A DNA stretch of 64,000 nucleotides, taken from assembly GCA_031287415.1 (NCBI GenBank), contig JAITSY010000008.1, positions 1 through 64,000 on the forward strand. Direction: 5' to 3'. Origin of the DNA: Candidatus Methanorbis basalitermitum. GTDB lineage: Archaea; Halobacteriota; Methanomicrobia; Methanomicrobiales; Methanocorpusculaceae. The notes beneath the pieces are model-generated. The model was given only the letters and a program-made list of their open reading frames with translations, made no database searches and had not been told where the DNA came from. Position numbers and translations under genes: made by a program. Positions 8,550-17,305 of the stretch are shown here, one piece after another. How positions within the stretch are numbered: position 1 is the first letter of the stretch; every line of letters starts with the position of its first letter.

Positions 8550-8791
8550 CCATTTAGTAATGATGATTTCCCAGAGACAGTCTTCGACAAGTTTTGCTTT
8601 GGATTTCCATCCTTTCTAGTTTGCGTACTCGGGTACGGAGTCGGTTGTGGCAGGGTCATGATTGCAGATGATAACAAGGGTGCTGCCGGCTGGCATATTT
8701 TTCATCTTCTGGTCAACGGAAAGAACGCAGAATGGGCATACTTTCCCTGTGATGTCAATTTTTCCGTCATTTTTCCGTCATACTTGTTCAT
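8505..8791 (-). pseudogene. TusA/SirA-like sulfur-carrier protein, broken
   Basis: Reading from ATG 8791 the protein would be MNKYDGK-IDITGKVCPFCVLSV, the TusA fold with its CP active-site motif. It would be about 91 residues if repaired. Two lesions are visible. An 11-bp tandem duplication (TTTTCCGTCAT at 8760-8770 and again at 8771-8781) shifts the frame at codon 7, and an in-frame TAG follows VPEYAN. Removing one 11-mer restores the frame exactly. The C-terminus WDYQFEWELIFKSEI is encoded by a MITE-like repeat. The start lies immediately after the yeeE stop, as in yeeE-tusA operons. A role in sulfur relay is expected for the family, but this copy looks inactive. Confidence 0.8.
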
Positions 8792-8792
8792 T

Positions 8793-9315
8793 TCATAGCC
8801 AAATTGCTTTAAAGGCTTCACTGATCCACGGGGAGACGAGTGTGGTAAAGGCGATTGCACCGGCGAACATGCCGATTACAAAGGCTGCTGCTTTGAGGTT
8901 TCCTTCCGAAGTCATGACAAGTTGACGGAGTGGGCATCCACCTAGAAGGGTTCCAATGAGACCGACGAAGAGACCGCCGATAATCATGAGAACAATGACG
9001 CCTGTCGTACTGACTGTTGGTGCGCCGGCGATAGCGATGAGCAGCTGACCGTCTTGGAGCCCCCAGAGAACTTTTGGAATTGCTGCTGGAACGACGAATG
9101 AGAAGATGAGGTAGAATGTACCAGCAGAGATGATGAGAGCAGTGTATCCTTTGAGGAGTCGGGTCTGGCGGAAGAGCATGTAGTCGCGAATGCCGCCGAT
9201 GGAACAGAACCCACTTCTCTGACTGAGCCATCCGACCGATAAGGCCAAAGATGATGGTTGCACATGGGACGAGAATGACTGCGGTTTCTTTTGCAATTAG
9301 GTAGTCTTCAACCAT
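8793..9315 (-). pseudogene. YeeE/YedE family transporter, frameshifted
   Basis: Membrane protein of the YeeE/YedE (thiosulfate or sulfur import) family. The first 30 residues (MVEDYLIAKETAVILVPC..) are in one frame. From WLSQRSGFCSIGGIRD onward the family signature continues in another frame. The shift lies near 9230-9236 in ATCGGTCGGATGG and is one base. The C-terminal half keeps GTLLGGCPLRQLV, the conserved cysteine motif. The gene is preceded by a second intact family member (three bases between them) and followed by tusA. A real mutation or a sequence error are both possible. Confidence 0.8.
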
Positions 9316-9318
9316 TGT

Positions 9319-9798
9319 TTATGCCTCTATTCTCTTGAGGGCGATTTTAATCCCGATGAAGGCGCCGAGGATGGTTGCAATCAGGCCAAAAACTGCGACA
9401 AGGTCACCGTAGCCGATACGAAGTGCCAGACGGTACGGGCATGCACCCATAAAGAGGGCGAAGATCATAAAGAGAACTCCCCCTATGCCATAGGAGATGT
9501 AGCTTTTTCCGTCTCCTTTTTTGATCCGGAACTCTTTGTAGAGATTGGCAGCGGCGACTGCGCCTATTAGGACACCGACGATGCTTAAGACTGGCAGGGT
9601 TCCTGCAGCGACGGCATTTGCCGAAAGTGGCGCAAGAAAGAGGTTGCTCCCGGTAAGTGAATTGGTAATATAGTTGGTTAAATCACGGCCGTGACATGCA
9701 ACACAGAATCCGTATGCATGTGGTTCGCCTGCGGCAAACAGCAGTACCTGGATGAATGTTGCGCCGAATCCAAGGATAGCTCCGCAAACAAGCGGCAT
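9319..9798 (-). CDS. YeeE/YedE family membrane protein
   Basis: A 159-residue protein with about four hydrophobic segments. It has family cysteine motifs YGFCVACHGRDLTN near the N-terminus and FMGACPYRLALRIGYGD in the third helix. Archaeal YeeE/YedE proteins are often split into two half-size genes, and this is the first half of such a pair, with the (frameshifted) partner next on the strand. Likely role: import of a reduced sulfur species, by family inference. Intact here. Confidence 0.85.
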   Translation of the reverse strand: MPLVCGAILGFGATFIQVLLFAAGEPHAYGFCVACHGRDLTNYITNSLTGSNLFLAPLSANAVAAGTLPVLSIVGVLIGAVAAANLYKEFRIKKGDGKSYISYGIGGVLFMIFALFMGACPYRLALRIGYGDLVAVFGLIATILGAFIGIKIALKRIEA

Positions 9799-10098
9799 TT
9801 TGAGATAAGAGTCTGCATCTTTTTTTCTTCAGAGCTGTCAGCTATCATAGCTACTGTGTTATTTGAAGCAGATGCTTATCAAGATTGTTGAAAAGATACT
9901 TGCATAATTTTTTGTGGTGATGTTGTTTTAGGTAGGCAAAAAAATTTGTAAAAAGACAGAGATAGTCAGGCAAATAAAGCAAAAGAAATCATTGTGTGCA
10001 GCAGGATCAGCTGCAAAGCCAAAGGCTTTGTAGCCAAGAGAGGCTGCCATTCCTATCTTGGGGCTGCAGCAAATTTCTGCGTATCTCCAAAATAATGG
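9799..10098. other. Intergenic stretch with a short dyad repeat
   Basis: No gene is supported. It holds the divergent promoters of yeeE (minus) and the unknown gene at 10129 (plus), and the dyad repeat at 10010-10034. Confidence 0.5.
10010..10034. repeat. Short perfect-dyad repeat, copy 1
   Basis: GCTGCAAAGCC-AAA-GGCTTTGTAGC folds into a near-perfect 11-bp stem with a three-base loop. Related copies lie at 17649, 20642 and 52603. Confidence 0.75.
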
Positions 10099-10106
10099 TT
10101 TATATA
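10099..10106 (+). promoter_or_regulatory. TATA box for the YCLCG-motif gene
   Basis: TTTATATA lies about 25-30 bases before ATG 10129, implying a very short or absent leader. The palindrome GAGTTAAATAACTC sits between the box and the start codon and could be an operator. Confidence 0.5.
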
Positions 10107-10128
10107 GACGGACGAGTTAAATAACTCT

Positions 10129-10707
10129 ATGATGACGAAGCACAGTGAATACATGGAGTCTTTCTTTGGTGTTGAATTGTATAAGAAGCTCGAAGATGTT
10201 CTCGGAGATTTAGAAAATATTGAGGTGGATCTAAAGGGAATCTCGCAAGAAATCGGCCGTCTTGGCGGCAAACTGGAGGACGATGACCGCACCGGCACTG
10301 TACGTGAGATGCGTGCGGCAACCTATGAGTCTGCACAGCAGGTGCGTGACGTGCGTACGTTCCTGGATTTTTATTTTACCCAGAGTCAGGAGCTGTCCCA
10401 GGTGATTCTTGAACGCGACGCCTACATGCTGTTGTATCAAATCTTTAAATGGGATATGAATGATGTCCGCGATCTCCGCGCATGGATTCGCGATTTTTAT
10501 CATGTGTGCAAGACTATTGGCTACCGGCCTGAGGATCTGCTGAATCTGAGCCGGCTGACGGCAAATCCTGTGCCCCAGGATGTTGTCCACTATCCGGTGT
10601 ATGCGGTAGATAAGCACGGGTACTGTCTGTGCGGCAAGCACTGCGACGATATTGTGTACATTGGTGAGATTCGCGAAGAAATGGATGAAATGGCGAAAAA
10701 TGCTTGA
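10129..10707 (+). CDS. Conserved methanogen protein of unknown function (YCLCG motif, copy 2)
   Basis: A 192-residue paralogue of the gene at 4594-5151. Shared blocks are ERDAYMLLYQIFKWDMNDVR, RDLRAWIRDF, then PVPQDVVHYPVYAVDKHGYC followed by LCG. The N-terminal helical part is divergent. It has its own TATA box and is followed closely by a rubredoxin gene (39 bases), suggesting a redox-related role, which is inference. Two in-frame ATG codons start the gene; either could be used. Family not recognised. Confidence 0.78.
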   Translation: MMTKHSEYMESFFGVELYKKLEDVLGDLENIEVDLKGISQEIGRLGGKLEDDDRTGTVREMRAATYESAQQVRDVRTFLDFYFTQSQELSQVILERDAYMLLYQIFKWDMNDVRDLRAWIRDFYHVCKTIGYRPEDLLNLSRLTANPVPQDVVHYPVYAVDKHGYCLCGKHCDDIVYIGEIREEMDEMAKNA

Positions 10708-10746
10708 ACCAGAGATTATTTATTTTTCCTCAGGAGATAGTTAGTT

Positions 10747-10920
10747 ATGGCAAAATATCTGTGCATTTTCTGCGCGTATATCTATGATGATGATCGTGGT
10801 GACCCGAAACATGGGATTCCAGCAGGCACGAAGTATGAGGATATTCCAAATACGTGGAAGTGTCCGACCTGCCTGATTCCGAAGAGTAAGCCGGGTCTGT
10901 TTAGAAAAATCGAGGGTTAA
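10747..10920 (+). CDS. Rubredoxin
   Basis: A 57-residue protein below the ORF-track cutoff. It has the two CxxC knuckles of rubredoxin, CIFCAYIYD and CPTCLIPKS, separated by the usual acidic, aromatic segment (DPKHGIPAGTKYEDIP). It binds one Fe and transfers single electrons in the cytoplasm. AGGAGAT seven to eight bases before ATG 10747 is the ribosome-binding site. It probably shares a transcript with the upstream YCLCG-motif gene. Confidence 0.93.
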   Translation: MAKYLCIFCAYIYDDDRGDPKHGIPAGTKYEDIPNTWKCPTCLIPKSKPGLFRKIEG

Positions 10921-10947
10921 GCAATCCCGTTTTCTTTTCATGCAATA

Positions 10948-11008
10948 GCTGCACGCCTCTGATAGAGGTTACGCCGACCCACTCGGCGGCGTGCACGTGC
11001 ATTGCAGA
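10948..11008 (-). repeat. Two-hairpin dispersed repeat, copy 2 (reverse)
   Basis: GCTGCACGCCTCTGATAGAG then GTTACGCCGAC..GTGCACGTGCATTGCAG. It is placed just after the rubredoxin stop. The region to 11171 contains no supported gene. Confidence 0.75.
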
Positions 11009-11171
11009 GTAGCGGGATGAAGCGGAACGGTGTATATTCAGGATATGGATGTTCTTACGAAGGAGCGGCTGGATATGCAGGGCACCGCACGATAGGGATG
11101 TAGGCTAAACGGTTCTGCCATGATGTGGACCATCCGCTGATTCAGTTGTAATGCTTTGGCTTTGCAGCTAT

Positions 11172-13910
11172 TCAGAGTCCGGCCCGGATCAGCTCCTCAG
11201 CCTTTGCAAGCGCAGCTGGAATCTTTGCGGCTTCCGTACCCACACCTTGGGCGAGGTTTTCCTTGCCGCCGCCTTTGCCACCGACCTCGGCACAGACCGC
11301 GGAAACAAGCTTTCCAGCATGGACCCTCCCCGGCACACCGGAGGCCGCAACCACGCCGACACCGCCAACCGCGGTGATCAGGAGGGCGATGCCGCCACGC
11401 ATGGCAACAGCCCCAGCGACGCTGATGAGCTCCTTGCGGGAGACATCCACCTGACTGATGACGATCTCAACACCACAGATCTCGGTTCCTTCCAGTCGAG
11501 AGAGTTCCAGCTCTGCAATCTTTCCACGGAGCCGCGTGATCTCTTTGCGTTGGTCCTTCCACTCGGTAAAGAATCGCTCAACAGATCCTGGTAGGTTTTC
11601 TATCTGCACGGAAAGCGTGTTTGCCGAGGTAATGAGGAGGGTCTGGATGTGCTGCATTGCCTCAAGCGCTGCAAATCCTGCGGCAAACTCGATACGCTCA
11701 ACACCATCCTGAATGTGTTCAAGACGCAGGAGCTTGATAGGGCCAATCTCGCTGGTGCTTTGACAGTGGGTTCCGGTGCAGGCCTGCACTTCGGCTCCTA
11801 TCTGGACAACGCGTAGTTCTTTTCCGGGTGGAACCCCTCCTTGGTACAGGGCAAAGCCGAACTTCTGCTCGGCCTTGACGCGACTCTCCACCTTAATCAT
11901 CACTGGCAGATTTTCCATGACCTGCCGGTTTGCCACGCTCTCAATCTGTTTGAGCTGCCAGGGAGTAATGTGGGTGTAGTGCTGGATGTCAAGGCGGGCA
12001 GCGTCTGTCGCAAGCTGCGAGCCAGCCTGATGAACATGGGGGCCAAGCACCTCCTTTGCCGCACGAAGGACAACATGCGTTCCCGAATGGTGGCGCATGA
12101 ATGCCCGGCGGCGCTCTTCATCGATAACGCCTTTAACGATATCGCCGCGAATGAGTCCTTGGCCGTGAACCTTGTGGAGGATGACATCGCCAGATTTGAC
12201 AACCCCGTCAACGCGGATCGTGGCATCGGTGGTGACAAAGGTTCCTGTATCAGGCGGCTGGCCTCCGCCCTCGGGGTAGAAGAGGGTGTGATCGAGGATT
12301 GCGTAGTCCTCGAAGACATCAATGACCGTTGCCTCAAACTCCACATCGGTAGGGCGCTCGTAGTAGCTCCTGCGGGTTGCGGGCAGGCCTTCAATACGGT
12401 CCGCGTATTTGGCAAGAGGTGAAGCAGGCTTCTCTCCCTCATTCTCTGAGTGCATGTCTGCAATTCGGGAGTCGAAGTCGTCAGGAATTTCGAACTGCGC
12501 GCCGGTTTCGATAAGGATTTTGCCCATTAAATCGGCCGGAATGCCATGGGAATCATAGAGGGTGACGAGCTCTTCGAATGGGACGGGCTGGTTCTTCTTG
12601 ATGTAGATCTGGCCGACACGCTGGACGGTGCGTGTTCCGCGTTCGATGGTTACGTCGTACTTCTCAACTTCGCGGCTGATGATCTCGCGTACCGTTGCGG
12701 GTTCCTGTTCAAACTGCGCGAGGCCTATCTTCTCCATTTGGGCAACAACGAGGTCACCAAGGTCTTCCTCGAGGCGAATATCCTGCATCATTCTGATGCT
12801 GCGGCGCAGCACCAACCGTGCCAGGTAGCCTCCGCGGACGTTGGAGGGAACGATTAAGTCGCCAAGCATATAGGCAAGGCAACGGGTGTGGTCGCAGAGT
12901 GCGTAGATCCGCTCCATGGGGACTATCATTCTTTCGAGTTCGGCACGGGAGACTCCGGCTGCTTCGGCGACTTTCTGCCGGAGGTCATGGAGTTTTTCGC
13001 CGCGAATGTCCATCAGTCCGGCGAATTTGGCACTCATGCCCAGGATGTTCTCGAACGCGGGGTCATCGAGGCGATCTTCCATATCGGCTGTGACTAGGAG
13101 CCGCGAAATCATTTCGGGGAAGACTGCATCGTAGGCGGTAGGCGTGCCCTGCGATGCCCACACGAACCGTTCAAGTCCGTAGCCGGTATCGACTATCCGG
13201 AACGGCATTTCATAGTAGTCTTTGCCGTCGATCAGGACAGGTGGTTTGCCGGAGTTTTTACGGGAGAGATTCATGAAGACAAGCGTTGCGACTTCAAGTC
13301 CTCCCATGAGGACTTCGACGCTTGCACCTGCGTTCCCTCCGCCAAACCAAGGATTTTCCTTGAAGGTGAGGTTGGCGATATCTCCGCCGATGGATGCAAC
13401 AAAGCCGCTGCAAAGCTCTACACAGTGGTCTTTCCAGTAGACTGCGTGGTTGTCGGTGTTGAAGGCGTGGTGTGCCATCATTTCAAAGCAGGTGAAGTGG
13501 CGACCGGAGCGTCCGACGTTGTCGAGATCATTGAGCCGGATGCACGGCTGCGAGATGGTTAATGGGTTTGCTGGTGGAGGACAGGCGCCGCTTGTGATGA
13601 ACGGCTGGAAATTCGCGATGGATGCGATAGTTAAGTAGATGTCGTCACGCCATCGTGCGGCCACGGGGTATCTGTCGATGCGGGTGTGGCCGTTTTTCTC
13701 GAAGTAGGAGATGTAGGCCCCCCGCATTTCTTCGATGGTGTGTCTTTTGAATAATGGACTGCCGATAAACTGGTACGGTGCACAGGGAGCGTCACCGCAT
13801 ACTTCGTGTTTTGGGTCCCGTGTCCAGAACGGCATTCCGCATTTTTTGCAGATTTTGCGGACAAATCCTTCCCGCTTGAAGTAGTCAAGCTGATATTCAT
13901 TCTCAAGCAT
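11172..13910 (-). CDS. alaS: Alanyl-tRNA synthetase (archaeal type)
   Basis: A 912-residue class II synthetase charging tRNA-Ala. It has an archaeal-type N-terminal cysteine cluster (CKKCGMPFWTRDPKHEVCGD), the catalytic class II core (RYPVAARWRDDIYLTIASIA), the editing domain with RHHSGTHVVLRA and CTGTHCQST zinc ligands, and a C-terminal coiled coil plus glycine-rich domain. The start was moved from 14036 to ATG 13910 (MLENEYQLDYFKREGF), the usual start of archaeal AlaRS. Intact and monocistronic. Confidence 0.95.
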   Translation of the reverse strand: MLENEYQLDYFKREGFVRKICKKCGMPFWTRDPKHEVCGDAPCAPYQFIGSPLFKRHTIEEMRGAYISYFEKNGHTRIDRYPVAARWRDDIYLTIASIANFQPFITSGACPPPANPLTISQPCIRLNDLDNVGRSGRHFTCFEMMAHHAFNTDNHAVYWKDHCVELCSGFVASIGGDIANLTFKENPWFGGGNAGASVEVLMGGLEVATLVFMNLSRKNSGKPPVLIDGKDYYEMPFRIVDTGYGLERFVWASQGTPTAYDAVFPEMISRLLVTADMEDRLDDPAFENILGMSAKFAGLMDIRGEKLHDLRQKVAEAAGVSRAELERMIVPMERIYALCDHTRCLAYMLGDLIVPSNVRGGYLARLVLRRSIRMMQDIRLEEDLGDLVVAQMEKIGLAQFEQEPATVREIISREVEKYDVTIERGTRTVQRVGQIYIKKNQPVPFEELVTLYDSHGIPADLMGKILIETGAQFEIPDDFDSRIADMHSENEGEKPASPLAKYADRIEGLPATRRSYYERPTDVEFEATVIDVFEDYAILDHTLFYPEGGGQPPDTGTFVTTDATIRVDGVVKSGDVILHKVHGQGLIRGDIVKGVIDEERRRAFMRHHSGTHVVLRAAKEVLGPHVHQAGSQLATDAARLDIQHYTHITPWQLKQIESVANRQVMENLPVMIKVESRVKAEQKFGFALYQGGVPPGKELRVVQIGAEVQACTGTHCQSTSEIGPIKLLRLEHIQDGVERIEFAAGFAALEAMQHIQTLLITSANTLSVQIENLPGSVERFFTEWKDQRKEITRLRGKIAELELSRLEGTEICGVEIVISQVDVSRKELISVAGAVAMRGGIALLITAVGGVGVVAASGVPGRVHAGKLVSAVCAEVGGKGGGKENLAQGVGTEAAKIPAALAKAEELIRAGL

Positions 13911-14330
13911 GAAGAGCCACTTACCAAGATTACTACCTAATATAGGTAGGTGTTGCGGTGAGATAATTATTGTCTTTAGGTATATGGCGCGATTACGAGA
14001 GGTTTCAAAGAGATGGGGAGTATTTCTATCGACCACAAAACATTATATTCAAAATTCAAATCAGGTATTGTTTATCACCGGCAACAACGCATCGACTGGC
14101 AGTGGTTGGGTGTGTGTTTGAAATCGGAATTGTACTTTAAAAGAGTAATTTATATATTACCAATAAAACTGATAAGTCCGCTATTTTATATATAATTACT
14201 CTTCTAAAGCACTATTCAGTAGTGTTTTTGCAGAATAGCAAAGCAGGCGTGCGCCCGCTGCCTTGCCTCATTCCAAAGCTTCCCACCGGGGACTGCAACA
14301 ATCCAAAAAAGAGCGTGAACAAGACATTGT
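13911..14330. other. Intergenic stretch upstream of alaS with a large inverted repeat
   Basis: It holds the alaS promoter; CTACCTA/TAGGTAG forms a dyad just upstream of the start. It also has an inverted repeat with arms near 14135-14157 and 14188-14208 (TTAAAAGAGTAATT / AATTACTCTT). No gene is supported. Confidence 0.5.
14147..14178 (-). repeat. MITE-like element end, partial copy
   Basis: On the minus strand this reads GACTTATCAGTTTTATTGGT followed by AATATATAAAT, matching the left terminal repeat of the other MITE-like copies. The right end is not recognisable. Confidence 0.5.
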
Positions 14331-14564
14331 TCAACTGTCAATGAACTCTTTGAGTTTTGCTATGAGGTACTCTCCTGCCGTTGCTACCTCTTCCTTTGTA
14401 CCGCGAAATGCTATCAACTCGCGTTCATCATTGACCATGTTTGCATAGCTCAGCGGCCGCGTGACCCTGATCATCTCCACGTTGAATGTAAGTGCAATGT
14501 CTCGGATGATGGTTTGGGGTGTTCCTGGCGGTACAACCAGATCCACTTCTTCTGCTTCTGTCAT
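14331..14564 (-). CDS. Small conserved protein downstream of methanogenesis marker 14
   Basis: A 77-residue soluble protein, acidic at the N-terminus (MTEAEEVDLVVPPGTPQTII) with an alternating helix/strand pattern that suggests a small alpha/beta domain. It starts six bases after the marker 14 gene and is surely co-transcribed with it. No cysteine or metal motif. I do not recognise a named family; a methanogenesis-linked function is inferred only from context. Confidence 0.65.
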   Translation of the reverse strand: MTEAEEVDLVVPPGTPQTIIRDIALTFNVEMIRVTRPLSYANMVNDERELIAFRGTKEEVATAGEYLIAKLKEFIDS

Positions 14565-14570
14565 ATCAGA

Positions 14571-16061
14571 TTACCTCCCAATTTTCTGGCGTTCTGCCAT
14601 AATACATTTTCCGCCGCAAACACCCCCGAGTGGACGTTTCGGATGCCCAAGGCTGTTCATACACCGGCCCATCAGGGCAGCACCTCGCGCAAGGCCATCA
14701 TCGACGAATACAAGATGGTTCACCGGATCATCATAGAGATTGCGCTCAGCAACACCGTTTAAGATGTACTGCGGCTTGTTGCCAGAGATGATGGCACGAC
14801 CGGTGAACCCGATCGAGCTGTTCGATGGCAGAACCCCTCTTTCAACGCAGAGATCAATGATTTGGAGAGCAACTGCGGCACACAGCCGGTCAATTACCTC
14901 ACGGATAACCTCTTTTTTTTCAGTTTTCGCAAGTTCTGCACCGATGGCTGAAAGCTTGGGGATCTTGTCACCATCATAGCCCACATCAACACCAAGGAGA
15001 CAAATGCGGGAGGCTTTCGCAGCATCTGCACAGACCGGCACTTTTCCAAAGCGCCGACGATCTGCTGGAACCTCCATAATATCAAGCAGCGCAAGACATC
15101 GCTCCACATACGGCATTGCTTTTTTGGTCGCACGGTTTGCCGCAGGCCTGCAGATTTCACCGAAGAGATCCAATGCGGTACCTTTCTTTTTGTCTACAAG
15201 ACCGGTTCCCCGAATGATGGCGTCGGGGATTGCACCGGCAAGACCGCAGAAGTTACCAATAGTCTTTGCAAACGGGCTCTCTGCATTCGGGTCGACATCG
15301 CTGGTGATCCGGCCGTCAAGCGTTGTTCCAAAGTCCATAGATATGCAGGGATTGCGGAAATCAACCGAAGTCCATTTGGCCCCTTCCTTGATGCCTGCCA
15401 TCGCAAGTTCTCCTTCCATCTCGTTTGCAACCATCTCCACACCAGATGCTCCGGTAGGTGGTGTGACACCGGCGACCGCACCCGTGAAGACCAGGCGGTC
15501 AGCAAAACTGAACCTGCGAAGTTTCAGCGGGAGATTACCTTTCTCCATCGGTGGTGTCATCTTTTTTGGAGGAACACCTGCCTCCAAACAGCCGTTGGCA
15601 AGCGCCACGATGAAGTCTCCCACCTGTTCTGGCGAGTCCATTGCAGCAACAACACCGGTACTCCTCACCACGAAGTCGAGATCATCCTTGATGCTCAGAT
15701 CTGCATCGCGATGACATTTAATCAGTGTATCTCTCACGAGTTCGGTTACTGATTCTCGAGTGAGTTCAGTTCCGTCAAGCGTTGTTCCAAAAACCCACTC
15801 TCCTGATTTTGGTGGCCGGGCGTCGCGGCTCATCGAAACCGTCTTGTTGATTACATAGGATCTGCCTTCCTCAAGGTCAGTTCCGGTGAGAATGCATTTG
15901 GTCGTCGTATTTCCCATCTCAACAGATGCAACGATGAAATACGGCTTTGATTTGTATTCGGGAACCCTCATTCCCGCTCCGTGTCCGGTAGTTGGTGGGG
16001 GTACACTTTCCACAATCCACGGTTTTTTCGCGAAAAATCGGTCAAAAAAATCTACCGTCAT
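14571..16061 (-). CDS. Methanogenesis marker protein 14
   Basis: A 496-residue protein that I recognise as the methanogenesis marker 14 family (DUF2114), restricted to methanogens. Phosphate-binding loops of the ASKHA ATPase fold are visible: VASVEMGNTTTKC and ISMDFGTTLDGR. GGVCGGKCIM lies at the C-terminus. The biochemical role is unproven; an ATPase helping activate or assemble methanogenic enzymes is speculation in line with the fold. The start was moved to ATG 16061 (MTVDFFDRFFAKKPW), because the upstream part of the track ORF is not conserved-looking. Confidence 0.88.
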   Translation of the reverse strand: MTVDFFDRFFAKKPWIVESVPPPTTGHGAGMRVPEYKSKPYFIVASVEMGNTTTKCILTGTDLEEGRSYVINKTVSMSRDARPPKSGEWVFGTTLDGTELTRESVTELVRDTLIKCHRDADLSIKDDLDFVVRSTGVVAAMDSPEQVGDFIVALANGCLEAGVPPKKMTPPMEKGNLPLKLRRFSFADRLVFTGAVAGVTPPTGASGVEMVANEMEGELAMAGIKEGAKWTSVDFRNPCISMDFGTTLDGRITSDVDPNAESPFAKTIGNFCGLAGAIPDAIIRGTGLVDKKKGTALDLFGEICRPAANRATKKAMPYVERCLALLDIMEVPADRRRFGKVPVCADAAKASRICLLGVDVGYDGDKIPKLSAIGAELAKTEKKEVIREVIDRLCAAVALQIIDLCVERGVLPSNSSIGFTGRAIISGNKPQYILNGVAERNLYDDPVNHLVFVDDGLARGAALMGRCMNSLGHPKRPLGGVCGGKCIMAERQKIGR

Positions 16062-16396
16062 ACTATAGCGAAGTTCATCTCTGACTAATAAATAGATTTG
16101 CATTTTCGTATCCGAATGCAACAAAGCCTCCACACACAAAAAACTCGAAGATGACCCGGGGCTGTGCACGAGAGAGATGAGACGTGAATGGTTGCCCAGG
16201 GACTGCAACTTTGCCGTAATCGGTACTTTTTGCGACGCACCAAGGATTTGTACCAGGTGTTTCCTTTAATAGAGAATGCCGAAAACCCCAGCCTTCGCTG
16301 GAAACATCAGCCTGGATGCAGCTTATCCTGTCACCAGAACAATGGCCTCTTCGCACTGCATCCATCCCTGGAGTGCCCCGTAGTAGAATAGTATTT
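16062..16396. other. Divergent intergenic region, no gene seen
   Basis: It separates marker 14 (minus) from marker 8 (plus). It must hold both promoters; AT-rich GTAGAATAGTATTTATG directly abuts the marker 8 ATG. Nothing else is supported. Confidence 0.5.
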
Positions 16397-17305
16397 ATGT
16401 TTCCTACGGGACCATATCTAATCATTGGATGGGTGATTCTCACGACCGGAGATCATATTATCGAAGCAATTGGCATGACCCGTTTCATCATTCGGGATGG
16501 AAAGGTGCTGGAAACAGGTGAACCGAAGGTCCACACCTGCCCGCTTGCAAAACGATTTGCCAGCCCGGTTGACCCGATCACAAGAGAGGCTGCGGCGGCA
16601 AACATCTCTGCCCGCATTCGGCGGTTCGGCATGTGTACCAAAGATCGCCAGGTCCTCGATGAAGAAACGTTTGTGCTGTTTGGTGCGTCCGAGCTGATGA
16701 ATACTGGTCTTCGTACCGGAACGCTTGAGGCTGCAGTGATCGCCTGCGACGGTGCGGGAACCGTCATTGTCCGTTCGCCCGAGATGGTGCAGGGTATCGG
16801 CGGTCGAATGTCTGGTCTTGTTGTGACCACCCCGTATCCGGAAGTGATAGCCCGCATTGAAGATGCAGGTGGCATTGTCGTCAACCCAGACACTGGTGCA
16901 ATGGATGCCCTTGCAGGTCTTGCAAAGGCGCAGGAGATGGGATGGACAAATGTCGCGGTGACAATTATCGGATCCCAGCCCGAACTCGCCGAGGAGATTC
17001 GAGCCAGGTATCCCAAGGCCCTCATCATTGTGGTGCACACCTCGTCGGTTACATCTCTGGAAAATGCACTGCGGCTTGCAAAAGTGGCGGACCTGATCTT
17101 CTCCTGCGCCTCAAAATATATGCGCGAGGCGGCAGCATCCATGGCTCTTGTACAAGGAGGCATCGGCGTTCCGGTATTTGCCACCTCAAAAGCAGGAAAG
17201 ATACTCATCATGGAGCGGCTCGTTGAGACAGACCAGCCGATTCTCGTGAAAAATACCCGACTACCGGTAAGTGACATGGGCAGTATCCCCGAGCCGCTTG
17301 TCTGA
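16397..17305 (+). CDS. Methanogenesis marker protein 8
   Basis: About 302 residues of the methanogen-specific marker 8 family (DUF2099). Family features seen are the opening DHIIEAIGMTRFIIRDGKV, a CPLAKRF segment, CTKDRQVLD, and CASKYMREAAASMA in the C-terminal third. Function unknown. The start is uncertain: ATG 16397 is the best placed codon, but homologues usually begin close to the DHIIEAIG segment, so GTG 16433 is an alternative. The TATA-like TAGTATTTAT adjoins ATG 16397, which would favour the later start or a leaderless message. Confidence 0.85.
   Translation: MFPTGPYLIIGWVILTTGDHIIEAIGMTRFIIRDGKVLETGEPKVHTCPLAKRFASPVDPITREAAAANISARIRRFGMCTKDRQVLDEETFVLFGASELMNTGLRTGTLEAAVIACDGAGTVIVRSPEMVQGIGGRMSGLVVTTPYPEVIARIEDAGGIVVNPDTGAMDALAGLAKAQEMGWTNVAVTIIGSQPELAEEIRARYPKALIIVVHTSSVTSLENALRLAKVADLIFSCASKYMREAAASMALVQGGIGVPVFATSKAGKILIMERLVETDQPILVKNTRLPVSDMGSIPEPLV

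Noticed and set aside
8613-8621. In-frame TAG in tusA as a possible pyrrolysine codon
   Set aside because: The same gene also has an 11-bp frameshifting duplication, so simple decay explains it better; no pyl genes are in the window.
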